A stretch of 64,000 bases of DNA, from contig CAVSSS010000022.1 in assembly GCA_963730555.1 (NCBI GenBank), positions 7,453 to 71,452 on the forward strand. Reading direction: 5' to 3'. The notes beneath the pieces are model-generated. The model was given only the letters and a program-made list of their open reading frames with translations, was not told the DNA's origin and made no database searches. A program made the translations under genes and the position numbers. Numbering within the stretch: the first letter of the stretch is position 1; every line of letters begins with the position of its first letter. The stretch is from Roseiarcus sp963730555. Lineage in GTDB: Bacteria > Pseudomonadota > Alphaproteobacteria > Rhizobiales > Beijerinckiaceae. Shown here piece by piece: positions 28,180 to 37,384 of the stretch.

Positions 28180-29063
28180 CCTTTCAACGCCCCTTCCATG
28201 AGACCCTTGAAGAACAGCCTTTGCGCCAGCGTAAACGCGATGATGCCCGGCGTCACGACGATCACATAGACGGCGGCGAGGTTCGGCCAGGCCCACTGCC
28301 CTTGTCCGCCTTGGGCGGCGGCGAGAACCACCGGCATCGTGCGTTTGGCCTCGTCATCGACAAGCGTCAGGCACAACAGATATTCGCCCCAAGCCGCGAC
28401 AAAATTGACGATGAAGATCACGACCAGGCCATTGCGCACCATCGGCAAGCCGATTTCCCACAAAGCCCGCCAATGGCCGGCGCCGTCGATCCTCGCCGAT
28501 TCGAACATTTCGTGCGGCACGAGTTGGAACATGCTGCGCATGATCAGGATGCTGATCGCCAATTGCAGCGTGACATAGGGCAGTATGAGGCCGCTTGTGT
28601 TGTTGATGAGGCCCAGCCAATGCTGCGTCTCATAAATGCTGATGATCGAGACGACGCGCACAGGAAAATAGAGAGAGATGAGCAGCGCCGTTACAACGAG
28701 GCCTGAACCGAGTGGCTTGATATGCACGAGCGCATAGCCGGCTAGCACGGCGCAGACGGTGGTGAGCAGAACTGTCGCGGCCGTGACATAGATGCTGTTG
28801 AACAAATTCACCGGCAGGGTCGCGATGCGGTGAAAGACGAAGCTATAGTGGGTGAAATCGAAGTGCTTCGGCCAGAAATCGCCACGCATCGCGTCGGGCA
28901 GCGACTTGACCGACATGATGAGCACCCACGCGAGCGGCAGCAGGATGATGAGATTGAACAGATTGATGACCAGGTGACGAAGCGCCGCGGTTCCGACAGA
29001 TGAGGCGGGCTCGTCTCTGAGTCTGTTGATATCGGCGTGATCGGCTTCGAGCGTCATCCTCAA
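28176..29063 (-). CDS. ABC sugar importer, permease (MalG/UgpE type)
   Basis: A 295-residue membrane protein of the CUT1 carbohydrate family with about six helices. The ATPase-contacting EAA loop is EMFESARIDGAGHWRALWEIGLP. It overlaps the upstream permease by 4 bases and the SDR by 4 bases. Its partner ATPase is missing from the neighbourhood; a shared MsiK-like ATPase elsewhere is a common solution. Confidence 0.93.
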   Translation of the reverse strand: MRMTLEADHADINRLRDEPASSVGTAALRHLVINLFNLIILLPLAWVLIMSVKSLPDAMRGDFWPKHFDFTHYSFVFHRIATLPVNLFNSIYVTAATVLLTTVCAVLAGYALVHIKPLGSGLVVTALLISLYFPVRVVSIISIYETQHWLGLINNTSGLILPYVTLQLAISILIMRSMFQLVPHEMFESARIDGAGHWRALWEIGLPMVRNGLVVIFIVNFVAAWGEYLLCLTLVDDEAKRTMPVVLAAAQGGQGQWAWPNLAAVYVIVVTPGIIAFTLAQRLFFKGLMEGALKG

Positions 29064-30016
29064 CCTTTCGGACGGAAGATCCAGATGAGCCCCGCCATGA
29101 CGAACATCATGGCGATTGCGCCGATCATGCCGATCGCGGCGCCGTAACCCTGACGCCAGAGCCCGGTCTTGAAGGCCTGGTCATACATGAAAATCGTCCA
29201 GGTGTAGGTCGGCGAAGCGCGATTGAAGCCGCCGAAGATAAGATATTCGTCGATCACCGCCATCGCCGAGCCGAAGCGCAAGACGACAAGAATCATCATG
29301 ATCGGGGCGAGCCCCGGCCTTATCACGTGCCAAAACACCTGCCACTCGTTGGCGCCGTCGATACGAGCCGCGTCCGACAGTTCCTTGGGAATGGCGGCGA
29401 GGCCGGCGATGAAGAAGATCGTGTGGTAGCCGAGGCCCCACCAGACTTCCATAATTGCAATGGCCGGAAGCGTGAGCGCGGTGCCGCCGAGCCATTGCGG
29501 CGCATTTTGCAGGGTGAAGAGCCCGAACGTATTGACCAGGAGATGGTTGATCGGCCCGCTCTGATAATTGTACATCCACTTCCACAGCACGAAGATCAGC
29601 GTGCTCGGAATGACCGCCGGAATGAGCAGGATCACGCGGTAAACCGTGGCGAGCCGCTGGTTTCCGACCTTGTCGACGAGGATTGCGAGAAGCAGCGGGA
29701 GGATGATCGTTCCGGGCAGGAACATGATGGTGAACAGAGCCGCACGGCCCAGGCTCGCCCACATCAGCGGGTCGTGAAGCGCCTGCGCATAATTGTCGAA
29801 CCCGACCCATTGCGTCGGCTTGTCCGAGAGAAGTTGGAAGTTGGTGAAGCTCAGCCACAGAACGCGGACGATCGGCGAGACCTGATAGCCGATGAAAAAT
29901 AGGAGCGCTGGAAGAAGGAAGAGCCACTCCGTCATGCCCTTCCGCATGGGCTCGAGAGGGTCGCTCGCCGCACGCGCGCCGAGGTCAGTTTCGCTGTTGA
30001 CGATCGCCTGCGCCAT
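29060..30016 (-). CDS. ABC sugar importer, permease (MalF/UgpA type)
   Basis: A 318-residue permease with a cytoplasmic leader, six predicted helices and the EAA loop ELSDAARIDGANEWQVFWHVIRPGLAP. It pairs with the MalG-type permease to form the transmembrane channel. It is the second gene after the binding protein, 78 bases downstream of it. Confidence 0.93.
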   Translation of the reverse strand: MAQAIVNSETDLGARAASDPLEPMRKGMTEWLFLLPALLFFIGYQVSPIVRVLWLSFTNFQLLSDKPTQWVGFDNYAQALHDPLMWASLGRAALFTIMFLPGTIILPLLLAILVDKVGNQRLATVYRVILLIPAVIPSTLIFVLWKWMYNYQSGPINHLLVNTFGLFTLQNAPQWLGGTALTLPAIAIMEVWWGLGYHTIFFIAGLAAIPKELSDAARIDGANEWQVFWHVIRPGLAPIMMILVVLRFGSAMAVIDEYLIFGGFNRASPTYTWTIFMYDQAFKTGLWRQGYGAAIGMIGAIAMMFVMAGLIWIFRPKG

Positions 30017-30094
30017 TCATCAATCCAACACGCCTACCGCTCCATGCCATGTGGATGCGGAGCGCGGCGGCCAAAGCCGTCGCGCCCCAGGCGA

Positions 30095-31471
30095 TCAGCC
30101 CTTCTTGATTTCGGCCTGCACCGCCTCTTTCACTTTTGTCATCGCGACCTTCGGATCGGGCTCGTCGCCCTTGAGGTAGGTTTCCCAAATCGGCTTGCCG
30201 ATGACGAACTGCTGCAGCCCAAAAATGTTGTTGTCGATCGCCTTGGCGCGATCGAGCTGGCTGCGCACGAGGCCGACGAACGGCGGCATCCAATCCGGCT
30301 TGCTCGAGTCCCATCCCGCGTAGATCGATTTGTAAGGCGGAAGCTGGCCGGGGTGGACGCCCGGCGTGCCAACGATCGAATCCTTCCAGATCTGCTGATC
30401 ATAGGTCAGCGCCTTGATGTACTCGGCGGCCTTCTCTTTGTTCTGACCATATTTGAAGAGTGCGCAGCCCGTCGTCCAGAACACGGTTGAGCCCTCGCCA
30501 TTGGTGAACTTCGGCAAGGGGCCGAGATGCAGGAGCTTTGGATCGTCCCAGCTCGCGGCCATGCGCAGAGGCGCATTGAAGTACTTGAAGTAGAGGCCGA
30601 CGCGCTGCGCCGCGAAGGCGACTTCGTCCGTGGTCGAGTTCACGCCGGCGTCTGAGGAGCCCTCGAGCAGGATGTCTGGATTCGAATAGGCCATGATCTG
30701 CTTCATCAGCTTCAAGGCCTCGATGGCGGGCTCGCTGGTGAAGTCGAACAGACCCTCCGGCGTGTAGACCTTGGTGCTCATGCTGTGGGTGACGGGCACG
30801 AGCGAACGCCAGCCATGCAAGTCGAACGTCGCGCCCCAGGGCGCCGCCTTCGAATCCACGATCTTTTTGGAGCTTGCGAGGAACTCGTCCCAGGTCGCGG
30901 GCGCAGCGTCGGCTACGCCGGCCTTACTAGTGATGCCAGAGTGCCAAGCCGTGCCGATGACGTCGAGGAAGAAGGGCCAGCTATACAGCTTGCCGTCGAC
31001 CGTGCATTCCTCCCGGATCGACGGAATGATGTCATCGATCACATCCTTCGGGATGTAATTGTCCCACGGCTCGATGACCCCAGCCTTGATGAAAGCCGAC
31101 ATTTCGACGAACGGCGTCTGGCCGACATAGACGTCCCACGTGCTTTGCTTGTCCTTGGCCTCGGCGACGAAGCGTTCGATCCCAAAGCCTTCGACCGGAG
31201 CGATCTGGTAGTTGATGCCGGGGAACTTGGCGTTCACCGCCGGAATGCCGGGATGCAGGTCCTGAATCCACTGATAGAAGGTTGGGGTCAACGGACGGTC
31301 TGCTGCGAACGCTGGCGTAACGCCTGATTTCGCCACGGCTCCGACTCCGGCCAGGCCAAGACCGGTGAGCAAGCTGCTCGTGATGAACTCGCGCCTATTG
31401 ATGCGGCCTCGAGCCAGCTCTTGGCGCGCCGCCTCCTGAAAGAGGTGTTGCTGTTCGTTGCGTCCGCTCAT
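30095..31471 (-). CDS. ABC sugar importer, Tat-exported solute-binding protein
   Basis: A 458-residue extracellular solute-binding protein family 1. The start at 31471 has GGGAGG 7 bases upstream; the frame stays open further upstream but without a site. The N-terminus carries the twin-arginine signal NRREFI (25-30), a hydrophobic stretch and AFA|AD cleavage near 56. The mature protein shows typical binding-protein segments such as TFYQWIQDLHPGIPAVNAKF and GALFKYGQNKEKAAEYIKAL. Tat export suggests folding before export. It heads the operon with two permeases and an SDR. Confidence 0.92.
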   Translation of the reverse strand: MSGRNEQQHLFQEAARQELARGRINRREFITSSLLTGLGLAGVGAVAKSGVTPAFAADRPLTPTFYQWIQDLHPGIPAVNAKFPGINYQIAPVEGFGIERFVAEAKDKQSTWDVYVGQTPFVEMSAFIKAGVIEPWDNYIPKDVIDDIIPSIREECTVDGKLYSWPFFLDVIGTAWHSGITSKAGVADAAPATWDEFLASSKKIVDSKAAPWGATFDLHGWRSLVPVTHSMSTKVYTPEGLFDFTSEPAIEALKLMKQIMAYSNPDILLEGSSDAGVNSTTDEVAFAAQRVGLYFKYFNAPLRMAASWDDPKLLHLGPLPKFTNGEGSTVFWTTGCALFKYGQNKEKAAEYIKALTYDQQIWKDSIVGTPGVHPGQLPPYKSIYAGWDSSKPDWMPPFVGLVRSQLDRAKAIDNNIFGLQQFVIGKPIWETYLKGDEPDPKVAMTKVKEAVQAEIKKG

Positions 31472-31688
31472 TACTGACCTCCCAATGTCTCCGGTCCTAA
31501 GCGCTTTAGGCAAAAAGCGCGCCATGCCGCGGTTCGACCGGCGGTTCGTTAGCGACCCCGATACGAGGGTAGGTTGGCGCCGAAAAGATGCATAAGTCAA
31601 AGTGTTCAGTTGGGCGGGCCTCGACGCTTCGCGGGCAGGCGCCATCCGCTAAAGGCAGGCGCCACGACAACGAGAAAGGGTGTTCGAC
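31472..31688. promoter_or_regulatory. Divergent promoter region
   Basis: 217 bases between the binding-protein gene and a divergently oriented SDR gene. Both starts have good ribosome sites inside it. No clear operator palindrome was seen, but shared control of the importer operon and the SDR is likely from the arrangement. Confidence 0.4.
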
Positions 31689-32464
31689 ATGGCGGTGATC
31701 GACCGATTTCGGCTTGACGGCAAATGCATCCTTGTCACGGGGGGAAGCCGGGGGTTCGGCCGAGCGATTGCGCTAGCAGCCGCAGAAGCAGGCGCCGATG
31801 TGATGCTTGTGGCCCGCGATCCTGACGCTCTCGCCCGAACGGCTGACGAGGTGCGGGAACGCAATCGAAAAGCCTGGACGTTCCCGGCGGATATTGCCGA
31901 CCCCGCAGTCTGCGAGGACCTTTGCCGGCGCGCGCTCTCCGACGGACGGCCCATCGACATTCTCGTCAACAATGTCGGTGGCCGCAATGTCGACGTTGCT
32001 ATCGAGAAATCCGACCTTGCGACTTGGCGGCAATTCATCGATCTCAATCTCACCCACTGCTTCATTTGCACGAAGATGATCGGGGGCGCGATGCTCGCGC
32101 GCGGTCAGGGGCGGGTCATCAATATCGCCTCGATCAGCGGCCTGATCGCCAATCGCGGCATTGGCGGACGGCACTATGAAACGGCGAAGGCTGCGATGAT
32201 CCATTTCGCGCCGCCGCCGCCGATTGGGCGCCGCGCGGCGTGACCGTGAACGCCATCTGTCCCGGCCTCTTCATGACCGAGCCCAACCAGGAATGGGCTA
32301 AAAAAAATCCGCAGGTGATCGAGACCTTCGTGCGCTCGATTCCGATGGGTCGCGCCGGCGACCCTGAGGAAATTGGTCCACTCGCCGTTTATCTCGCTTC
32401 GCCGGCTTCAAGCTATGTCACCGGGGCCGCCTTCGTGATCGACGGCGGTTACACGCTGTGGTGA
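31689..32464 (+). pseudogene. SDR-family oxidoreductase, one frameshift
   Basis: A classical SDR of about 257 residues. VTGGSRGFGRAIALA binds the cofactor, NNVGG follows, and the active site is GGRHYETAKAAM. Near 32210, within a run of repeated gcc triplets, the frame slips: ADWAPRGVTVNAICPGLF is read in another frame and continues cleanly to DGGYTLW at 32464. It resembles gluconate 5-dehydrogenase or 3-oxoacyl-ACP reductase-like sugar dehydrogenases. It is divergent from the ABC importer. Confidence 0.8.
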
Positions 32465-32509
32465 CCAAAGCCGCCCGACAGGCGCGTCTCTCCCATTGGA
32501 CCTGGCCGA

Positions 32510-32835
32510 TCAGCTTGACCCGTTCGCCATCACGGAGCGGATCAAGGCTTGAGAAGTGTCGAGCCGATCATATTCCGGCGGTCTGAGCTCCCCGCCCATG
32601 AACACATGCGGACGGCGGAACCGCATGCCGCTTTCTATCGCGTCGAGCGCGGCGAAATGCATTTCACGTGGGCGCGCCGCAGCGACAATCCGCTCGACAT
32701 TGCGCGCCGTGATTCCACCCCCGGCATGATCACGATGCGCTCGCCCGCTTGGCTCATAAGTTCTACGCGTCGGGCGCCCGCATCCCTCGCGGCGCGGATG
32801 CCGGCGACGGAATCCGCGCAGATCTCGTAGATCAT
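32510..32835 (-). pseudogene. CutC-family remnant with internal deletion and frameshift
   Basis: The first about 28 residues (MIYEICADSVAGIRAARDAG, ARRVEL) match the start of CutC copper-homeostasis proteins. They are followed almost at once by GERIVIMPG and, after a one-base slip in a run of five G, by GGGITARNVERIVAAARPRE and the CutC C-terminal part. The central barrel of roughly 120-130 residues is missing. A working TIM barrel is impossible, so this is a genuine remnant even if the slip is a read error. It is the last gene after RidA. Confidence 0.7.
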
Positions 32836-32859
32836 GGGCTCTTCCGATTGCGGGCCTGG

Positions 32860-33366
32860 TCAATCCGGCCCGACATCGAACGGCTTCTCTCCCCGCCTCG
32901 CGCCGATCAGCAGAATGGCCTCGATCTCGACCATGATGCCGTTTGGCAGCGAACCCATGCCAACAGCGGAACGCGCATGGCGCCCGACGTCGCCGAACAC
33001 CTCGACCAGAAGGTCGGAGCAGCCGTTGATGACCTTGGGATGGTCCCCGAAGGCCGGCTCCGCGTTGACCATGCCGAGGAGCTTGACCACGGCCTCGACG
33101 CGCGAAAGATCGCCGAGCGCGGCCTTGGCGACCGCGAGCAATTGCAAGCCCGTTAGCCGCGCTGCTTCATAGCCCTGCTCGACCGTGGCGTCCTTGCCGA
33201 GACGTCCGACCATGAAACTGCCGTCCGCATGCTTCGGCCCTTGCCCGGAAAGGTAGAGGAGACTGCCCGCCAGGCGATAGGGCACGTAATTGGCCATCGG
33301 CGTGGGAACGGCGGGAAGAGTGAGGCCGAGCGCGGCAAGTCGCTCTTCCGGCGTCTTTGTCGTCAT
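32860..33366 (-). CDS. RidA/YjgF family protein
   Basis: A 168-residue member of the RidA superfamily, which hydrolyses reactive enamine/imine intermediates. It is longer than the usual 130 residues because of an N-terminal extension. The conserved pocket Arg (ARSAVG), the segment LPNGIMVEIEAILL and YLSGQGP are present. It lies 9 bases after an amidohydrolase, which fits clean-up of deaminated products in a nitrogen-compound pathway. Confidence 0.88.
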   Translation of the reverse strand: MTTKTPEERLAALGLTLPAVPTPMANYVPYRLAGSLLYLSGQGPKHADGSFMVGRLGKDATVEQGYEAARLTGLQLLAVAKAALGDLSRVEAVVKLLGMVNAEPAFGDHPKVINGCSDLLVEVFGDVGRHARSAVGMGSLPNGIMVEIEAILLIGARRGEKPFDVGPD

Positions 33367-33375
33367 GGGCGTGGG

Positions 33376-34536
33376 TCATCCTTCAAATGCAGTTGGAGAA
33401 TAAGACAGGCTCAACTTTTCGCCAATCGCCCGTTCATGACAATCCCACGCGCGGAGAGCCGCGTCCGGCCAGCCATATGTTCGCCGGTCGAAGTCGACAT
33501 AGTCGAAGTCGCCCGTTTCGAGTTGGAGCAGCGAAGCGTCGCCCGCCGCGCCGGGCTTGAACGTTCCGAGATCGCCGCGGCGCAAAGCTTTTGCCGGCGC
33601 CTCCGTCGCCGCCCGAACGGTGTCAACGAGCGGGAGGCCAAGGCACAGAAACTTCGACATTGTGGTGAGGAGATCGAACGCCGGCCCATCGATGCAGAGC
33701 GCATGCACGTCGCTCGATATGCAGTCGGGGGCGAAGCCGTTCTTGAGCATCGTGCGCGCGGTCTTGAACGCGAACGATCCCATGCCATGGCCGATGTCGA
33801 AAATGACGCCGCGCTTGCGCGCCTCGAGGACCGCGGGGCGCACCCCGCCCTCGGGCGTCGTCGGGTTGTTGGGAAACGGGCGGAAGCAATGGGTGAGAAT
33901 ATCGCCTGGCCGCAAGCGCTCGAGCACCTCCTCCAGCGTCGGAGGGGGCACGTCGATATGCGCCATGAGCGGCAGGCCCGCCTCCTCGGCCACTTTAAGC
34001 GCGATATCGAGCGGCACGGTTCCCGAATTCTGCGACGCATGGAAGCCGACGCGGACCTTGATCCCGCCGATCGTGTCAGGGTTCGCCCGCGCGACCTCGA
34101 CCGCGTCGATCGGCGCCATGAGTTTGAGATCGCCGCTTTCTCCCACCATCACCCGCCTGGAAAAACCATAAATGCCGGCGAAGGAGACGTTGAGAAGCGC
34201 GATGATCCGAACCGGCGACGGCTTGATCACATGCTCGAGAAAGCCCGGATAGTTGCCGGGCCCGGCGCTACCAGTATCGACGAGAGTCGTGCAGCCGCGG
34301 CGCGCGAGAATCAGCGGATCGACGCCGAGCGACGTGCCGCCCCAATAGACATGCGTGTGAAGATCGATCAGCCCCGGCGTGACGATCAGCCCCGTGACAT
34401 CGCGAAAAGTTGTGCCCTCAAGCCCCGCTCCAAGCTCAGCCACGCGACCGTCGCGGAAACCGACATCCATGACGGAATCGATTCCCTGGGACGGATCGAT
34501 CACGCGTCCGCCGCGCAGGATGAGATCAAGGGACAT
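33376..34536 (-). CDS. Amidohydrolase/deacetylase-family metallohydrolase
   Basis: A 386-residue amidohydrolase-superfamily enzyme close to dihydroorotase-like deacetylases. It shows a beta-sandwich start (DLILRGGRVIDPSQGID), the metal HxH in GLIDLHTHVYWGG, AHIDVPP, LTHCFRPF and SSDVHAL, the last with the catalytic Asp. The start at 34536 is chosen over 34596 because the family begins here. The substrate is likely an N-acyl or cyclic amide. The gene lies between an unrecognised TIM-barrel-like gene and RidA in one directional unit. Confidence 0.85.
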   Translation of the reverse strand: MSLDLILRGGRVIDPSQGIDSVMDVGFRDGRVAELGAGLEGTTFRDVTGLIVTPGLIDLHTHVYWGGTSLGVDPLILARRGCTTLVDTGSAGPGNYPGFLEHVIKPSPVRIIALLNVSFAGIYGFSRRVMVGESGDLKLMAPIDAVEVARANPDTIGGIKVRVGFHASQNSGTVPLDIALKVAEEAGLPLMAHIDVPPPTLEEVLERLRPGDILTHCFRPFPNNPTTPEGGVRPAVLEARKRGVIFDIGHGMGSFAFKTARTMLKNGFAPDCISSDVHALCIDGPAFDLLTTMSKFLCLGLPLVDTVRAATEAPAKALRRGDLGTFKPGAAGDASLLQLETGDFDYVDFDRRTYGWPDAALRAWDCHERAIGEKLSLSYSPTAFEG

Positions 34537-34606
34537 GGCCGATACTCTCGCTTGCGCTGATCTTCGCGGCGTATCGGATCGATGGGCTTGCGTCAAAAAG
34601 GGTGGA

Positions 34607-35798
34607 TCACGCCGCGCTCTTGAGAGCGCCTAGTCCCTCTGCGATCCAGTCGAGGTTCGTGTCTCTCACATGCCCCCAATTGTAGAACGCGATCTCGCTG
34701 ACGCCGCCGGCGGCGAGCGCGCGGATCGCGGCGAGAAATTCGCCTTTCGATTCGAGATCGGGAAAGGCCGGGCGGAGAATGCCGCGCAAACGGCCTTTTC
34801 CGCGCAGGCGGCGCTTCACGTCGAACAGGTCGGCTTTGATCCGCTCCACCCCATGTTCGTAGAAGCAGGCTTCGACGATTCCCGCCGCCTCCGCGAGGCC
34901 CATGAGATCGCTCCCTTCATACCAGGCGCCCGCGGTTGGGCGGGCGACCGAGGGAATCACCGCAACCGTCGCATCCTTGCGCACCGCGTCGCGGATTTCG
35001 CGCACGAGCGAAGTCACGACCGAGCACCGCCAATCGAGATAAGCCTTAAGGTCTCCGTCGCTGCGCACGTCCGCGAGCCAGAAAGCTTCGGCCATGTCGC
35101 TCGGAAAATCGACGTCGCTCGCAAGATAGGCTTCGATGTCGGCCGCCACTTGCCGCTTCAGCGCTTCGACCTGAATTCCCGCGCTGTTTCGCGCCCGCCA
35201 TGCAATGCGCGCAGAAGCAAAGGCCAAGCTGGCTGTCGAGCCAGCGATTGGGCCGATTGAGCGCGAACTCATGGTGATAGCCATGCGCGTAAGGGAGGAA
35301 GCCCGGGGTCTCCAGCGACACGCCGCTCACGGGATAAGATTCGGTGACGTCCCGGGCGAGCCCGATCGCATAGGCGCGCGCCTCGGGCGCCGAGGGGCAG
35401 AGATTGTAGATCAAGCGATCGCCGAAGGCGTTGGCGACGACGGAATCGGGATGGGCCAGGCCGAGCCGCGTGTTGTGCAGGAGCACAAGCCAGACGTTGG
35501 TCGCGATGCGGCTTTGCCCGACAAGCTCGCGCATGACGTCCTTGCCTGACGCAAGCAGCGAATTTTCAACCGGCTTGATTGGGCCGTAGCGGCTGAGATC
35601 CGGCTTGAAATAGATCGTCCCATCCTCGGGAAAATAAACCTTGCCGCTTTTGCCGTGCGGTCTCAGGAATTTGCCCGCATGATAGCTGCCGACGATCGTC
35701 ACTGTATCGAGGCCGAGGGCGAGAAACCGATCGACCGCTGCGCTCACGCCGATTTCTGCGACGTCCCAGGCATAGGCGTAGATGGCTTTGTAGCCCAT
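34607..35798 (-). pseudogene. Unrecognised TIM-barrel-like protein, one frameshift
   Basis: About 396 residues when one extra G near 35200 is removed. The N-terminal part opens MGYKAIYAYAWDVAEIGVS and contains VTIVGSYHAG, GVSLETPGFLPYAHGYHHEF and the cysteine motif CFCAHC. The C-terminal part shows alternating helices and strands (TVAVIPSVARPTAGAWYEGS, YEHGVERIKADLFDVKR, EIAFYNWGHV). The pattern suggests a glycosidase-like barrel, but I cannot name a family. It heads a same-strand group with the amidohydrolase, RidA and the cutC remnant. Confidence 0.6.
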
Positions 35799-35988
35799 CG
35801 CATGTTTCCCGGTTGGTATGTTAGGCGCCGAATGGAGGATGGTCGTCTCAACTCGCGCACGGGAACAATTGCGACGGCGACGCCCGCCGTCAACGTCGGG
35901 TCGGACCTGAGCGACGCGTCTGGTGCTGACGGCTTAAGCTACGATGACGACGGGCGGGACCGCGGCGCGTGCGATCTCTTGCGAGACG

Positions 35989-36363
35989 CTAGGCGGCGTC
36001 CTCTATGTCGAAGCGAGCCACCTTGCCCTCTCGAAGATGGAAAATGTGTCCGACCGTTTTGTCTCTAAGCCCGTGCGTCTGCCCCTCGAGCGGTTTGCCT
36101 TCGAGATCTCGGACGGTCTGCTGGACCTCGGCGACGATCGCGCCATCACTCGTCCGGTGAAAGGCCACCGGCTCGACGTGCGGACTGACCATGGCCCATT
36201 GGCGCGTCCAGTACGCGCGCACGGCCTCGCGGCCAACGACGTGGCCGCCATCCATGCCGTTGGCCCAAGTCACATCATCGGCGAGCGCGGTCAAGACGCC
36301 GTCTATGTCCCGCGCATTAAAGCGATCGTAGATGCGCTTGAGGAGTTCGACGTCACCATCCAT
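35989..36363 (-). CDS. SnoaL-like nuclear-transport-factor-2-fold protein
   Basis: A 124-residue alpha+beta cone-fold protein with LLKRIYDRFNARDIDGVLTA, WANGMDGGHVVGREAVRAYW and HIFHLREGKVARFDIEDA, typical of SnoaL-like steroid-isomerase relatives. GGAGAG lies before the ATG. It is divergent from a MarR regulator with a palindrome between them, so it is probably the target of that regulator. Confidence 0.88.
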   Translation of the reverse strand: MDGDVELLKRIYDRFNARDIDGVLTALADDVTWANGMDGGHVVGREAVRAYWTRQWAMVSPHVEPVAFHRTSDGAIVAEVQQTVRDLEGKPLEGQTHGLRDKTVGHIFHLREGKVARFDIEDAA

Positions 36364-36410
36364 TAGGTCTCTCCTTGCACTATGCGGGTGTTGCGCTAGA
36401 GGCTCCAGTT

Positions 36411-36428
36411 TATATATGCACGTATATA
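36411..36428. promoter_or_regulatory. Palindromic operator candidate for the adjacent MarR regulator
   Basis: tatatatgcacgtatata is an 18-base near-perfect inverted repeat (TATATA arms) in the 99-base gap between divergent snoaL-like and marR genes. The AT-rich arms could also overlap promoter -10 boxes on both strands. MarR proteins commonly bind such 16-20 bp palindromes to autorepress and to control the divergent gene. Confidence 0.6.
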
Positions 36429-36462
36429 TCTCGCCGACGGCAAGCGCAAGGGGTGAGGCGCG

Positions 36463-36942
36463 ATGGACCTGGATGTGCTCTCGACGCCTGGGCACCTGAT
36501 CTCTCTCGCGGCGCGCGGCTTCGCCCGCCTCAGCGAAGCGCGGCTCAAGCCGCTTGGCTTCGGCGTCGGACATCTGCCGGTGTTGGTCGCGCTTCAGGAT
36601 GGCCAGGCGAGCACGCAACGGGATCTTGCCCGCTTCGCCAAGATCGAGCAGCCGCCGATGGCGCAGATGCTCGCCCGCATGGAGCGGGACGGGCTCATTC
36701 GGCGCACGCCCGACCCGGCCGATGGGCGCATGAGCCGCATCACGCTGACGGAGGTCGCAGAGGCGCGCCTGCCGGACGCGGTCGCCGTCTTGCTTCGCGG
36801 CAATCGGGAGGCGCTCCGCGACTTCACGGACGAGGAGGCCCGGCTGCTCATCGCCCTGCTGACCCGCCTGATCGCCAACCTCGACCAGCTCGCGGGCGTC
36901 GACGCGTCGCCCGGCGCGTCAACTTCTGGGAAGGGCGACTGA
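36463..36942 (+). CDS. MarR-family transcriptional regulator
   Basis: A 159-residue winged-helix regulator. The recognition region STQRDLARFAKIEQPPMAQM is followed by LARMERDGLIRRTPDPADGR, the wing with its DxR signature. AAGGGGTGAGG precedes the ATG. It is divergent from the SnoaL-like gene and the palindromic site. Confidence 0.93.
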   Translation: MDLDVLSTPGHLISLAARGFARLSEARLKPLGFGVGHLPVLVALQDGQASTQRDLARFAKIEQPPMAQMLARMERDGLIRRTPDPADGRMSRITLTEVAEARLPDAVAVLLRGNREALRDFTDEEARLLIALLTRLIANLDQLAGVDASPGASTSGKGD

Positions 36943-37384
36943 CCGGACCGTCCGTTGGAGGGTGATTAAGTCCGCACAGGTCAAAACCCAATGAGCTTGA
37001 GTGGTTTCGACGTAAAGCTGCCGTTGCGCCCCAACGACAGGCCGTCGTTCCACAACGGCGGCGGCGCGCCACGTCATCAGCCCGCTGGCGGCGAAAACGC
37101 GGGCAGCACGGGCGGCGCAGGCATCGCCGCGAGCGCGCCGCCTTTGTCAAGAAAGGTCTGCTCTTTTTCGAGGTGTTAACCCTTACTCAACCGTTCCGTT
37201 CTTCGCCATCGAGTCCCGCGCCGCGTTGCGCGGCCCTTCGGCCCGCAGATCATTTGCACCGCATAGTTAACGATCGGGTCGATCCGCCGCATTTGAGCAC
37301 GGAGAACAAAAAAATGCTCGGGCATCGGACACCTCCGACGCCCTCAGAATCATACAGGCCCGCGCCGCGTAAAGGGTCCTGAGC
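36943..37384. other. Gene-free stretch
   Basis: About 440 bases between the MarR gene and the crotonase stop. A 62-residue open frame at 36991 is low in complexity (Gly, Ala, Ser, Pro) and not convincing. I see no RNA-like fold or repeat that I can name. Confidence 0.4.

Noticed and set aside
33229..34560. 443-residue plus-strand open frame
   Set aside because: Antisense to the amidohydrolase, whose catalytic motifs are intact; composition is Arg-rich and without domains.
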